Position numbers and translations under genes: made by a program. From assembly GCF_017377855.1 (NCBI RefSeq), contig NZ_JAFREP010000028.1:89373-153372 (forward strand): a stretch of DNA of 64,000 nucleotides. The letters are read 5' to 3'. The notes below the pieces were generated by a model that was given only the letters and a program-made list of their open reading frames with translations, was not told the origin of the DNA and searched no databases. This DNA is from Acanthopleuribacter pedis. Lineage in GTDB: Bacteria; Acidobacteriota; Holophagae; Acanthopleuribacterales; Acanthopleuribacteraceae. Shown piece by piece: positions 34,953 through 45,407 of this stretch (position 1 is its first letter; the number at the start of each line of letters is the position of its first letter).

Positions 34953-35740
34953 CTCGCCTACACAGTTTTGGTCGCTTCACCGGTTTTGTCAAGCGATTTC
35001 TCCTTAGGTAGCGCGAACCAAGCCCGCAATTCTCACAGGGAACTCTGCTGCGAAGCATGAAACCCATGCGATTACGAGGGGGCGGCCTTCCGCTTTACTC
35101 AGTCGAGCAACACGCGACGTAGCGCTGCTACGCCGAAAGGTCGGCCCCGCTACGTTTGCGCTTGGTCGTCATCTTCGTACTCCCAAGGCTTTCAACTTCT
35201 CGCGACGAATCCTCGTGAGAAATGCGGGCTAGCCGGTCGGCTCCCGAACGCGGGAGCGGCTATCCAATCCTTCGGCACGGAAGCCGGAAAAGGCAACCAC
35301 TCAGATTCGTGATACTTCCGATGGGTGCCTCGGAAACATGCTGGTCGATTTGACGGGTTCTCCTTATAATACGGAAAGTTTCCCTTTTCGTGGCTAAGAT
35401 CACGGCCTTCCCCGTTTGACGGTTTTTTCACTTGAATCCCCAACAATCTTTTTCCCGCGCCCTTCGCCGCGGGTACCGGTCGGGGTGTGCAAGCGACAAG
35501 AATCGGCGCGGGTTGCCACCGCGGATACCCACGAGGGATTCCAGTTAACGGGGTCGCCCAGCAGGGCGCACACCGAACAAGACGATCTCGTTTCCATCAT
35601 CAACGGGCGTCCAACCCGTGCCGACCACACCCTGTTTCCCAATCAGGTCCTTCGTGAACCACGAACCACCGACGCGACCTCGCAAGCGTCGGGTCGACGG
35701 CACGGGCTTCCTTCAATTTAGAATCTCTCCAGGGGGGGCT
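34953..35740. other. Intergenic region, promoters and a dispersed repeat
   Basis: Nearly 790 bp between fadR (-) and the acyl-CoA synthetase (+). No gene seen. Contains the 30-bp repeat at 35122-35151 and a TATAAT-like -10 box at about 35365. A frame extending the acyl-CoA synthetase to 35618 has no homology. Confidence 0.45.
35122..35151 (-). repeat. 30-bp hairpin-bearing dispersed repeat, copy A
   Basis: The complement of these bases matches 50333-50362 at 29 of 30 positions, and contains the small hairpin GCCGACCTTTCGGC. Surrounding 100 bp share further short matches such as TCGTCGCGAG at the same distance, so a larger degenerate element is possible. Confidence 0.6.
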
Positions 35741-37516
35741 ATGAAGCCACAAAGCGTCGCACACATGTTTTTAGAAGCTTGCGATAAGTTCAATAAATCC
35801 AACGCCGCCATGGTGAAAAAGGACGGCGTTTTCCATAATGTCTCCCACGATTTTTGGCGCGCCCGGGTTCTCAACGTGACCAAAGGTTTGGTCACGCTCG
35901 GCGTCCAACCCAAGGAACACGTCGCCATTTTGGCCGAGACCTCCTTTAATTGGACCTTGGCCGACCTAGGCACCATCTGCGCGGGCGCGGTGGGTGTCCC
36001 GATTTACCCCACGCTCACGGGTGATCAGGCGGCCTGGATCATCAACAATTCGGACGCAATCGGGATTATCGTTTCCAACAAACACCAAGCGGAAAAAGTC
36101 CGATCGATCAAAAAACAATGCCCCATGTTGCGCTTCGTCATTTCCATCGAAAAAACGGGCATCGACGGGGTGATGACCTTGGAAGAGTTGGAAGAAAAAG
36201 GCCGCACCTCGGAGCTCGACGCCCAAGTGGACCAACGCCTTGCGGCGATTCAACCGGACGATTTGCTGACCTTGGTGTACACAAGTGGAACGACGGGTAA
36301 CCCCAAGGGCGTCATGCTGTCACACCGCAATTTAATCAGCAACCTCGAAGCGTGCATGCAAATTTCACCTTTTACCAAGGACGACACGCACCTTTCCCAC
36401 CTGCCGCTGAGCCACGTGCTCGAACGCATGGGTGGCTATTATTTAATGATCCACAACGGCACCACCATTGCCTACGCGGAAAGCATCGACACGCTTTCCG
36501 AGGATATGGCCGCGGTACAACCCACGGTTTTGTTCTCGGTACCGCGCCTGTTTGAAAAGATTTACAACAAAGTCATAACCAACGCGCGCCAAAGTGGTTT
36601 TGTGAAACACATGATCTTCCGCTGGGCAATGGGAGTAGGTCGCAAAGCGGCACCCTTTTTCGCCAACGACCAACCACTCACGGGGTTTCTCGCCAAACAA
36701 TGGGCGCTGGCCGACAAGTTGGTTTACGGAAAAATCAAACAACGCACGGGCGGTAAGCTGGAGTACATGATCGCGGGGGGTGCCAAATTGGCCCCGGAAA
36801 TTTCGATTATGTTTTTGGGTATGGGCATGAACATCGTTGAAGGGTACGGCTTGACGGAAACCTCGCCGGTGCTGACGATCAACCCACCCAAACACAACAA
36901 ACCGGGATTTGTCGGACCGGCGGTACCGGGTGTTGAGATCCGCATCGCGGAGGACGGTGAAATCCTGGCACGCGGCCCCAACGTGATGTTGGGTTACTAC
37001 AAAAACGAGGAAGCGACGGCCGCTACCATTAAAGACGGCTGGATCCATACGGGCGATATCGGCTACATGGATGAGGAGGGGTTTGTCCAAGTCACGGATC
37101 GCAAAAAAGATTTGATCATTACCTCCGGCGGCAAAAACATTGCCCCCCAACCGCTGGAAAACACGCTCAAGCTGAGTCCGTTCATCGAACAAGCGGTCAT
37201 CATCGGCAACGATCGCAAGTTCATTAGCGCCTTGATCGTGCCACCCTGGGACACGATTGAAACCTGGGCGCGCAGCTTTGGTTGGTCGACCAACCCGGCG
37301 GAGCTGGCCCTCTCCGACGAGTTCAAAACCTTTATCGCGGAACAGATCGCAACCAAGATGAAGGACTTCGCCAAATACGAACAGGTCAAAAAGTTTGAAA
37401 TCATTCCCGCCGGCTTCACGGTAGAAGGCGGCGAGTTAACCCCTAGCATGAAGGTCAAACGCAAGTTCGTAGCCCAAAAATACGCGGATTACATCGAGAA
37501 GATCTACGCCTCATAA
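35741..37516 (+). CDS. Long-chain acyl-CoA synthetase (AMP-binding)
   Basis: 591 residues. ANL superfamily: P-loop LVYTSGTTGNPKGVMLSH, the helix VEGYGLTETSPVLTINPPK, GWIHTGDIGYMDEEGF, and DRKKDLIITSGGKNIAPQPL. The C-terminal Lys needed for adenylation is in GELTPSMKVKRKF. Resembles FadD15-like enzymes that activate long fatty acids. ATG at 35741 has a GGGGGG-type ribosome site; a frame extension upstream lacks similarity. A terminator separates it from the polyketide synthase on the same strand, so it could activate the starter or product acid of that enzyme but is not obviously in one operon. Confidence 0.9.
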   Translation: MKPQSVAHMFLEACDKFNKSNAAMVKKDGVFHNVSHDFWRARVLNVTKGLVTLGVQPKEHVAILAETSFNWTLADLGTICAGAVGVPIYPTLTGDQAAWIINNSDAIGIIVSNKHQAEKVRSIKKQCPMLRFVISIEKTGIDGVMTLEELEEKGRTSELDAQVDQRLAAIQPDDLLTLVYTSGTTGNPKGVMLSHRNLISNLEACMQISPFTKDDTHLSHLPLSHVLERMGGYYLMIHNGTTIAYAESIDTLSEDMAAVQPTVLFSVPRLFEKIYNKVITNARQSGFVKHMIFRWAMGVGRKAAPFFANDQPLTGFLAKQWALADKLVYGKIKQRTGGKLEYMIAGGAKLAPEISIMFLGMGMNIVEGYGLTETSPVLTINPPKHNKPGFVGPAVPGVEIRIAEDGEILARGPNVMLGYYKNEEATAATIKDGWIHTGDIGYMDEEGFVQVTDRKKDLIITSGGKNIAPQPLENTLKLSPFIEQAVIIGNDRKFISALIVPPWDTIETWARSFGWSTNPAELALSDEFKTFIAEQIATKMKDFAKYEQVKKFEIIPAGFTVEGGELTPSMKVKRKFVAQKYADYIEKIYAS

Positions 37517-37539
37517 CCGCCGACAACCGGCAACCCATC

Positions 37540-37579
37540 AAAAAGGCCCGAGGAAGCAACGCATCCCTCGGGCCTTTTT
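37540..37579. terminator. Strong terminator after acyl-CoA synthetase
   Basis: AAAAAGGCCCGAGG, 12-base loop, CCTCGGGCCTTTTT: perfect 14-bp arms with tracts on both sides. Confidence 0.9.
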
Positions 37580-38588
37580 CGTTTCCAAGGACCGGCCATG
37601 ACCTCGGGACAAAGGCCCCTGCGAGCAAATTTTCAGAAAGCCGCGGCTTCCCCTGGGCGAAATTTCCTCCTCAAACCAAACTCCGCACAATGGGTTCCCC
37701 ACCCCCAAGAAAAGGGCCAACAATCACTTCATCTTTTTTGTGAAAAACTTCCACAAGATCTGTGGAAATCCCTGTGGAAAAAGTTGTGAAAAACGCCGCA
37801 ACCCCTTGTCCCCCAAGAGGCCCCACCACCTTGAACACATTTGTGTGCAAAATCACAACACGTTTAATACAAGGTACTTATGATTTTGCAATGGTTTGTG
37901 AAACAATTCCAGCTCGATTTCACGACGGAGACCCCAAGATTGACTTATGTGGAAAAGTACCCGCGTACTTTTGCATGGTTTTAACATTGACTCACACAAA
38001 GCTAACAATCGCCTCATCTTAGCCCCACCCGACCATGGAAACAGACCACAATTCATGCCAACCGCTTGCTTTTTTACCGAAACGCGGGCAAGTATTCGCC
38101 TGTTTACCTTTTTACCCAATTAACCTTTTTCACTAACCAACACGGCATCCTCGAAAATTCCCGGGCTAGAGAATGTTGCGCCTAAATATCGAATTGAATT
38201 CCATAGCCCGTCAATGATAACGTGTGGCTCATTGATCCATAAACGGCAGGGTGCCCGATATGCACCCCTCAGGTTGCACACACTGGTCGCGAAGCACGGC
38301 GCCTCCGGCGAGGCTTCACTTCAGGCGATCCCATCTTGGCGAAGCACCGCGCTTCGGATCCCTCTATCGATAACGTTGTTTTGATTTAAATCGTGGTTCG
38401 CATAGGGGATTCATGGAATTCGTCCATTAATTTGGAGGTCTTCGGTTTGACGGACCGGCGCCTTCAGCTCATGGCTCGCGGTTTCCGCGAACAAAAATGA
38501 GCGTCACGCGGGCGCCGCTTGCGTTCGGCGAATCAGGCGCGGCCATACACCTGCAACCGAAGAAGGGTTTGGGGGAGGAATGAGTTCC
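37580..38588. other. Kilobase-long intergenic region
   Basis: No gene. The first half contains the cluster of DnaA-box-like sites (37739-37956), is more AT-rich than the flanks, and has no homology to other window repeats. The second half (38160-38580) has no structure I could assign; it must carry the PKS promoter. Confidence 0.5.
37739..37956 (+). other. Cluster of DnaA-box-like nonamers (candidate oriC or DnaA-titration site)
   Basis: Five exact matches to TGTGNAWAA, the complement of the DnaA box TTWTNCACA, all on the same strand: 37739, 37773, 37785, 37844 and 37948. Two near matches (TGTGGAAAT at 37761, TTCCACAA at 37749) lie between them. By chance one match in about 33 kb per strand is expected. 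The stretch is relatively A/T-rich and non-coding. No dnaA, dnaN or other replication gene is adjacent, so it may be oriC, a datA-like site, or sites for another regulator. Confidence 0.55.
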
Positions 38589-41500
38589 ATGGCGCAACAG
38601 GACTGGCGAGACGAGCAACAAACGTGGGAAACCGAGGAAGATTCAGGTGACCGTATCGCGGTGGTCGGCATGGCGGGCCGATTCCCCGGCGCGGGTAACT
38701 GCGACGAACTGTGGCGCAATCTGCGCGACGGGATCGAAGGCGTCCGTTTTTTCAGTGAAGAAGAACTCCTTCAAAACGGTATTTCAAAAGAACAAGTACA
38801 GCACCGCCATTACGTGAAAGCCGCGCCGATGCTCGACGAGGTCGCGGCATTTGACGCGGGTTTTTTCGGCTATACCCCGCGCGAGGCGGAACTGCTCGAT
38901 CCCCAACAACGTTTGTTTCTCGAGGTCGTCTGGGAAGCACTGGAAAACGCGGGCTTCCGCGACGGTGAGCACAACAACACCACCGGTCTTTTTGCCGGTT
39001 CCGGGCTCAGTCATTATTTGATGAACCATCTCCAGGATCGCTTCACCTACGACGAGGCCGGCTTCGAAACCCTAATCGGCAACGACAAAGATTACCTGTG
39101 CACCCGCGTCGCCTACAAACTCAACTTGGGCGGCCCCGCGATCAACATCCAAACAGCCTGCTCCAGTTCCTTGGTCGCGGTTCACGCCGCCTGTCAAAGC
39201 CTGATCAGTCACGAGTGCGATACGGCGGTGGCGGGCGGGGTTACCATCCGGCTGCCGGGCGTTGCCGGCTACCAATACCAGGAAGGCGGCTTGTTTTCGC
39301 CCGACGGCCATTGCCGCCCCTTTGACGCCGATGCGCGCGGCACGCTGTTCGGGAGCGGGGTCGGCGCGGTGGTGCTAAAACGCCTGAATGACGCGCTGGC
39401 CGACGGCGATCCGATTCGTGCGGTGGTCCTGGCCTCGGCGGTGAACAACGACGGCGCGCGCAAGGTCGGCTATACGGCCCCGAGTGAAATCGGCCAATTA
39501 CGGGTGCTGGCCGAAACCCTGGAACTCGCGGGGATTGAGCCGGACACGGTGGGTTATATCGAGGCCCACGGTACGGGCACGGCCCTGGGTGATCCCATCG
39601 AAGCGGCGGCACTCAAACAGGCCTATCCGAAAAAAGGCGACCATCATCGCTGCGCCCTCGGTTCGCTCAAAAGCAACATCGGTCACTTGGAAAACGCGGC
39701 GGGTATCGCGGGTTTCATCAAGACGGTGCTGGTTCTGGAGCACGGCCAAATACCCGCAACCCTGCACTTCAAAAAACTCAACCCAATGATTCAGTTCGAG
39801 GAAAGCCCGTTTTTTGTGGCGGACCACCTGCAACCTTGGCCGATGCGCGGGACGCGGCGCGCGGGGGTCAGTTCCTTCGGCATCGGCGGCACCAACGCCC
39901 ACATTTTATTGGAACAAGCCCCGCCGAAGCCGCAAACGCCCCCCGCCAGAGAAAGCGACACCCCGGTGCTGCTGCCACTTTCGGCGCGAGGCGAGCGTTC
40001 GCTTCACGATTTGGCGGCGGCCTACCACGATCTTTTGGTACAAAGCGAAACCCCAATTCCCTTGCAAGCCTTGGCTTATAACGCGGCGCTGCGCCGAAAC
40101 CACCACCATCACCGCTTGACGGTCCGGGCCAAGGACCGCCGTGGCGCGGGCGACGCGCTCAAGGCGTTTCAGCAGGGACGGTCCCACCCGGCCCTGGCCC
40201 ACGGTCAAGCCCAACGGGACGCCTCCCACCGCGTCGTGTTTGTGTTCCCCGGCCAGGGCTCGCAATGGCCGGGCATGGCGACCGATTTGGCGCGAGACTA
40301 TCCTGTTTTTCGTGCGGCGCTGGAACAGTGCGACCGTCTCATCCGCCAATACCGCGACGAACCCCTGCTCGCAACCCTCAACAGTCCGGCCGCCGAGGCA
40401 GCCCTGGGCCGGGTCGACTTTGTCCAACCCGCCCTGTTCGCGGTCTCCTACGCCTTGGCCAAACTGTGGCAATCCTTCGGCGTCAACCCCGAGGCGGTCA
40501 TCGGCCACAGCCAGGGCGAAATTACCGCCGCCTGCGTCGCGGGCTGCCTCAGCTTGGACGATGCGGTTCACATCGTTTGTGTTCGCAGTCGGTTGGTTGC
40601 CAACTTGGCAGGCGACGGCCGCATGGCCGTGGTGGAAATCGACGCCGAAACCTGCCGTGAACAACTCGCTCTTTTGGGCGATCACGTGAGTTTGGCGGCG
40701 GTGAACAGCCCACGAAGCTGCGTGGTTGCCGGCCGCGGCGATGCTGTTAGGGAATTACTCGCACGTTGGGAAGGCGAAGGCCGTTACGTGCGTTTGGTCG
40801 ACGTAACCTACGCGAGCCACAGCATCCAGGTAGAACGGGTGTTAACGCCTTTGGGCGATCAATTGGCGGGCATCCAACCGCGGATCGGCGACATCCCGCT
40901 TTACTCCAGCCTCAGCGCGGAACGGGTGGACGGCGAGGAACTCGACGCCGGGTATTGGTGCCGAAACTTGCGCGAGCCGGTTCGCTTTTACGACGCCGTG
41001 GCGCTGTGCTATCGCGATCAGTTCACCCACTTTATCGAAATATCGCCCCACCCGATCCTACAACACGCCCTGCGCGACAGCCTTCAGGCCTGCCACCAGG
41101 CGTTTCCCATTCAGGCACCGGCGGCGGTCGCCGCCACCCTGAAACGGGAACAAAACGGCCGCGACAGTTTCCTGGACCAACTCGCGGTGGTTTACACCCA
41201 GGGTCTCGACCTCCCCTGGGAACGGCTGTTCTCGGAACGGTACCCGGCGATGCAACTCCCCGCCTATCCTTGGCATCACCGCCGCTATTGGATCGAGGCG
41301 ACGGCCGCGGAACAAGCGGCGGGTGCGGTCGCAACGGACGGTATACAGCACGACCACGCCTTGCTCAAAGGTTCGATTCGTTTGGCGGGCGGCGACGACC
41401 ACCGCCTGTGGCAAACACGCATCAGCCTGGAAAACCCGAGCTTCCTCAACGACCACGGCGTCGCGGGCATGGCGATTGTCCCGGCAGCATTGATGATGGA

Positions 41501-44500
41501 ATTGGTACGTGAAGTGGGCGCACAGATGTTTGACGGGGCAACCCCGGTCATCTCCGAACTCACCTTCGGGCAGCCGTTTTTCCTCAACGGCGAGCAAAGC
41601 TACCTGCTGCAACTTCGCGCGGAACGGCGCGAGCCCCATCAGGTTGCGGTTTCACTGAGCAGTTCACCGCGCGATGAGAACCGCTGGGTCGAGCACGCGA
41701 CGGGTTGGGTCGAAGCAGAACGGGCGCTCGGCACACCCGACGCACCCGCGGCGGTCTCCGGTTTGGCAGGGCCGCGTACCCGTTGCCGCAAGTCTTTGGA
41801 TGTTGAAGCCTTCTACACACAACAGGAACAACACGGGTTGTTTTACGGCCCGAGCTTTCGCGGCATACGGTCCCTTCAGGTGGGTGAGAACGAGGCGTTG
41901 GCCCACCTACAACTCCCCGCGGAATGCGACAGCGACTCAGGTTACGGCATTCACCCCGCCCTGCTCGACGCCTGCCTGCAAACCCTCCTCGCCTGCAGGC
42001 CGCCGCAAGATGCCGGCGACACCCTTTACCTGCCCTACGCGCTGCATCACTTCCAAATGGATGTACGTCCCCGCGACGATTTGTGGGTCCACGCGCGCAT
42101 GGAACCCGGCGACGGCCCCGAACGCGAGGTGGTGGGCCACCTGCACGGTTACGACGAGGACGGCTCCCCGCTGTTCCGGCTTGACCATCTGCGTTTCCGC
42201 GCCACGGCTTTTGACAACGAACAGGCATCACCCAAGTTCAATCTGCACTGGACCCCGGTCGAACCCCTCCTCCACGGCGATACCGCCGGCGGCGACGGCA
42301 GTTGGCTGTTGTTTGCCGACGCGTCAGGCGAAGCGGAACGCCTGGCGCAAGCGCTGGCCAACCACGGCCAAAACAGTTATCTGGTGACACGCGGCTCGGC
42401 CTTCGCCATGCAGGCGGAACGCGCGACGGTGAACCCGGAGGAACCCGCTGATTTCGAACGCCTCCAGCAGGCCTTAAGCAGCCGTAAGTGGCGCGGCATG
42501 GTGTATTTATGGGCCCTTGACGGCCCGGATTTATTGAGCCGACACCCAGACCGCCTCCACGAGGCACTCGCCCTATCGGGTCGCTACCTGTTGACCTTAA
42601 CCCAATCCCTGTTGACCCATGGGGAGCGACACCACTTCCCGCTTCTGCCACTGACCCTCATCACCCAAGGCGCCCACGCGGACCGCGGCCACGACGCGCC
42701 CTGTACCGGCTGCCCGGCCCAGGCCCCACTGTGGTCCATGGCGGCGGTCCTGCATCAGGAACATCCCGTTTTCCAACCCCGTTGTATTGATTTGGCGCCG
42801 GCCCCGCCGCGGGTTGAAGGCGAAGACCGCCGCTCGCGCGACCACGAACACGAACAACTGGTGTTCGAGCTGCTGCTCCCCGACGGCGAGAACCGAATTA
42901 AGTACCGCCACAACCAACGTTTGGCCCAACGCCTGGTTCAACACGAGCCACCCCGCCCCGAGGATGTGCCGCGCACAACCTGCAATCCCCGCCAAGATCG
43001 CCTGGTGGTGGAGGCATTAAATCCCGGTGATTTGGCCTCGGTTCGCCCGGTCAAACACGAACCCTTGCACGCGAGCGGTGACCAAGTCCTCGTCGCGGTC
43101 GAAGCGGCGGGTCTGAATTTCCTCGACCTGCTGAGCGCCATGGGCCAACGCCCCGATCAGCCGGAGGACGGTATCCGCTTGGGCGCGGAATGCGCGGGCC
43201 GCGTCCTCGCCGTCGGCCCGGGGGTGACCGAGTTTCAGGTGGGCCAAGCCGTGTTCGCATTGGCCAACCCCGCCTTCAGTTCACAGGTCCTCGTGCCGCA
43301 AACCTTCGTGCGTCCGATTCCCGAACCCCTCGATGTGGTTCAAGCGGCAACCATGCTCATCGCCCCGCTCACGGCAACCGTTGCCCTGCGGCACATCGCC
43401 CACCTTGGCGCGCAAGACCACATCCTGATCCACTCGGCGGCGAGTGGCACGGGTTTGGCGGCGTTCCAATTGGCGCGGGCGCTGGGCGCCACCGTCTACG
43501 CCACGGCGGGAACGCCGGAAAAACGCCGTTACCTCAGCGAACAAGGCGCGGCAGCGGTCGCGGACTCCCGGAGCACCGATTTTGCGAGCATGTTCCGGGA
43601 AGCAACCGGTGGGCGCGGCGTCGACGTGGTGCTCAACGCGCTGCCAGGTGAGGCCATGCGCCTCAGTTTGGAATTGCTGGCACCTTATGGGCGTTTTGTG
43701 GAAATCGGGAAACGGGACATTTATGAAAACCAAGGACTCGGCCTGCTCCCCTTCCAACGGAATTTGAGTTACACGGCCCTGGATCTGGCGCGCATGATGG
43801 TGGAACGCCCAACGGTGATAAGCAAAAACCTGGACCAGGTCTGTACCGATATCCGTGACGGCGTGTTCAGGGCGCAACCCACCCAAATTTATCCATTGAG
43901 TCGCGCGGACGAGGCGCTGGGCGCGCTGGGTCAAGCACGCCACGTCGGCAAACTGGCACTGACGGTGGGCAAGGAACCCGTGGCGGCAATCCCACCCAAA
44001 CCACGCATCACGATTCACGGGGACGGCGCCTACCTGATCACGGGCGGTACCGGTGGACTGGGATGGGTGTTTGCGAAATACCTGGCCGACCAAGGCGCGC
44101 GGCGACTGATCTTATGGAGCCGCCGGTGCAACATATCGGACAGCGCGGCGCGCGAGCTTGCCGACCGCGGGGTTAAGCTCGAAATTCGTGCGGTCGATGT
44201 CGGCGATGACCACCAAGTCAGCGAAAACATGACCCAGATTCAACAGTCGGGTTTTCCCCTGCGCGGCATCATTCACGCGGCGGGTATTGTCGAGGATATA
44301 CCTTGGCGGGACACCAGCACGGATTCATTTACGCGCGTCACCGCGGCCAAAGCGGCGGGCGCCTGGCATTTGCACCAAGCCACCAAGGGCCACGATCTCG
44401 ATTTCACCCTATATTTCTCCTCCACCGCGGCCTTCAACGGCACGCCCGGGCAAGCCGGCTACGCGGCGGCCAACGGGTTCCTCGACGCCTTGGCCACCTT

Positions 44501-45131
44501 GAGACGCGGTCTCGGCCACACCACGATCAGCATCAACTGGGGCGGTTGGACGGAGGTCGGTTTGGCGGCCGAGCAATTGCGCGGCGCGGCGGCCCGATTC
44601 GGGATCAGCCCCGAGGAAGGCACCGCGGTTTTCGCTTCATTGATGTCGGAACCAATGACCACCCAATTGGTGGTCACCAAAACACCGATCCCGCCATGGC
44701 TGCCCAGCACCCACGCGACGCCGGCGCTGTTCTGCCTGTTGGATCAACCGGGGCGAGGCAAACGCAAACAACGGGAGGACCTGGTCGCCCAACTGGATGC
44801 AGCCTCGGGCGAAAAACGCCTCATCATCCTCGAACACTACTTGATCGAACAACTGAGCGACGTGCTGCGTTTTCCAGCGGGCCAAATCGCCACGGATGTG
44901 GGCCTCAACGAATACGGGTTATCGTCCCTGTTCGCGCTGGAACTGAGGAACCGCATCGAACACGATTTGGCGATGTCGATTCCGGTGGTTTGGTTCTTCC
45001 AGGCAGGAACCATCCACGGGTTGGCGGAACGAATTCAGGAAGCGCGCACGCTGGCCACGCTGGTGGAGACCGAGGAATCCGCGCAACCGGATGAGGACCA
45101 AGACGAAGACTGGGATGAACTCACCTTGTAG
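38589..45131 (+). CDS. Fully reducing type I polyketide synthase KS-AT-DH-ER-KR-ACP
   Basis: About 2,180 residues in one module, no thioesterase. KS with Cys in QTACSSSLVAVHAA (about residue 194 from the 38580 start), His in EAHGTGTALGDP and SNIGHLENAAG. AT with Ser in GHSQGEITAAC (~644); RVDFVQPALF and YASH match methylmalonyl-CoA-selective AT motifs. DH with NDHGVAGMAIVP (~959) and HPALLDACLQ. ER around 1500-1800 with HSAASGTGLAAFQLA; KR with GGTGGLG (~1820) and SS...YAAAN (~1961). ACP ends GLSSLFALELRNRI with the phosphopantetheine Ser (~2116). This is the layout of mycobacterial mycocerosic-acid synthases, giving methyl-branched saturated chains. ATG at 38580 has its SD too close, so 38589 is preferred. 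No partner genes next to it. Confidence 0.9.
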   Translation: MAQQDWRDEQQTWETEEDSGDRIAVVGMAGRFPGAGNCDELWRNLRDGIEGVRFFSEEELLQNGISKEQVQHRHYVKAAPMLDEVAAFDAGFFGYTPREAELLDPQQRLFLEVVWEALENAGFRDGEHNNTTGLFAGSGLSHYLMNHLQDRFTYDEAGFETLIGNDKDYLCTRVAYKLNLGGPAINIQTACSSSLVAVHAACQSLISHECDTAVAGGVTIRLPGVAGYQYQEGGLFSPDGHCRPFDADARGTLFGSGVGAVVLKRLNDALADGDPIRAVVLASAVNNDGARKVGYTAPSEIGQLRVLAETLELAGIEPDTVGYIEAHGTGTALGDPIEAAALKQAYPKKGDHHRCALGSLKSNIGHLENAAGIAGFIKTVLVLEHGQIPATLHFKKLNPMIQFEESPFFVADHLQPWPMRGTRRAGVSSFGIGGTNAHILLEQAPPKPQTPPARESDTPVLLPLSARGERSLHDLAAAYHDLLVQSETPIPLQALAYNAALRRNHHHHRLTVRAKDRRGAGDALKAFQQGRSHPALAHGQAQRDASHRVVFVFPGQGSQWPGMATDLARDYPVFRAALEQCDRLIRQYRDEPLLATLNSPAAEAALGRVDFVQPALFAVSYALAKLWQSFGVNPEAVIGHSQGEITAACVAGCLSLDDAVHIVCVRSRLVANLAGDGRMAVVEIDAETCREQLALLGDHVSLAAVNSPRSCVVAGRGDAVRELLARWEGEGRYVRLVDVTYASHSIQVERVLTPLGDQLAGIQPRIGDIPLYSSLSAERVDGEELDAGYWCRNLREPVRFYDAVALCYRDQFTHFIEISPHPILQHALRDSLQACHQAFPIQAPAAVAATLKREQNGRDSFLDQLAVVYTQGLDLPWERLFSERYPAMQLPAYPWHHRRYWIEATAAEQAAGAVATDGIQHDHALLKGSIRLAGGDDHRLWQTRISLENPSFLNDHGVAGMAIVPAALMMELVREVGAQMFDGATPVISELTFGQPFFLNGEQSYLLQLRAERREPHQVAVSLSSSPRDENRWVEHATGWVEAERALGTPDAPAAVSGLAGPRTRCRKSLDVEAFYTQQEQHGLFYGPSFRGIRSLQVGENEALAHLQLPAECDSDSGYGIHPALLDACLQTLLACRPPQDAGDTLYLPYALHHFQMDVRPRDDLWVHARMEPGDGPEREVVGHLHGYDEDGSPLFRLDHLRFRATAFDNEQASPKFNLHWTPVEPLLHGDTAGGDGSWLLFADASGEAERLAQALANHGQNSYLVTRGSAFAMQAERATVNPEEPADFERLQQALSSRKWRGMVYLWALDGPDLLSRHPDRLHEALALSGRYLLTLTQSLLTHGERHHFPLLPLTLITQGAHADRGHDAPCTGCPAQAPLWSMAAVLHQEHPVFQPRCIDLAPAPPRVEGEDRRSRDHEHEQLVFELLLPDGENRIKYRHNQRLAQRLVQHEPPRPEDVPRTTCNPRQDRLVVEALNPGDLASVRPVKHEPLHASGDQVLVAVEAAGLNFLDLLSAMGQRPDQPEDGIRLGAECAGRVLAVGPGVTEFQVGQAVFALANPAFSSQVLVPQTFVRPIPEPLDVVQAATMLIAPLTATVALRHIAHLGAQDHILIHSAASGTGLAAFQLARALGATVYATAGTPEKRRYLSEQGAAAVADSRSTDFASMFREATGGRGVDVVLNALPGEAMRLSLELLAPYGRFVEIGKRDIYENQGLGLLPFQRNLSYTALDLARMMVERPTVISKNLDQVCTDIRDGVFRAQPTQIYPLSRADEALGALGQARHVGKLALTVGKEPVAAIPPKPRITIHGDGAYLITGGTGGLGWVFAKYLADQGARRLILWSRRCNISDSAARELADRGVKLEIRAVDVGDDHQVSENMTQIQQSGFPLRGIIHAAGIVEDIPWRDTSTDSFTRVTAAKAAGAWHLHQATKGHDLDFTLYFSSTAAFNGTPGQAGYAAANGFLDALATLRRGLGHTTISINWGGWTEVGLAAEQLRGAAARFGISPEEGTAVFASLMSEPMTTQLVVTKTPIPPWLPSTHATPALFCLLDQPGRGKRKQREDLVAQLDAASGEKRLIILEHYLIEQLSDVLRFPAGQIATDVGLNEYGLSSLFALELRNRIEHDLAMSIPVVWFFQAGTIHGLAERIQEARTLATLVETEESAQPDEDQDEDWDELTL

Positions 45132-45407
45132 GGTGAGGTATTCATCGTCTCGCGAATCGCACGGTAAATCATCACCGGTGAGAAGTGGTCGCAATTCCTT
45201 CACTTGCAGAATAGGTAACCGCAATGTTGCGGCCGTTGATGTCGCGATACCCACGTTAACGGAGTGGCGCTTAAGGGTGGCAACCTTTTCTTACCGAATA
45301 AAGGATTCATATACTTTTTGGCACAGGATGACGCCTTCTTTCGCTTTAAAAAATACACATCACGCTTGTCCCGCATTCTGGACCCTTCTCGGAGGTCGAA
45401 GGCCACA

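Noticed and set aside
35618..35740. N-terminal extension of the acyl-CoA synthetase
   Set aside because: The added 41 residues resemble no ANL protein and the ATG at 35741 has a purine-rich ribosome site.
40141..45094. Numerous + and - open frames inside the PKS gene
   Set aside because: All are shadows of the GC-rich sense frame; the PKS domains continue without interruption.
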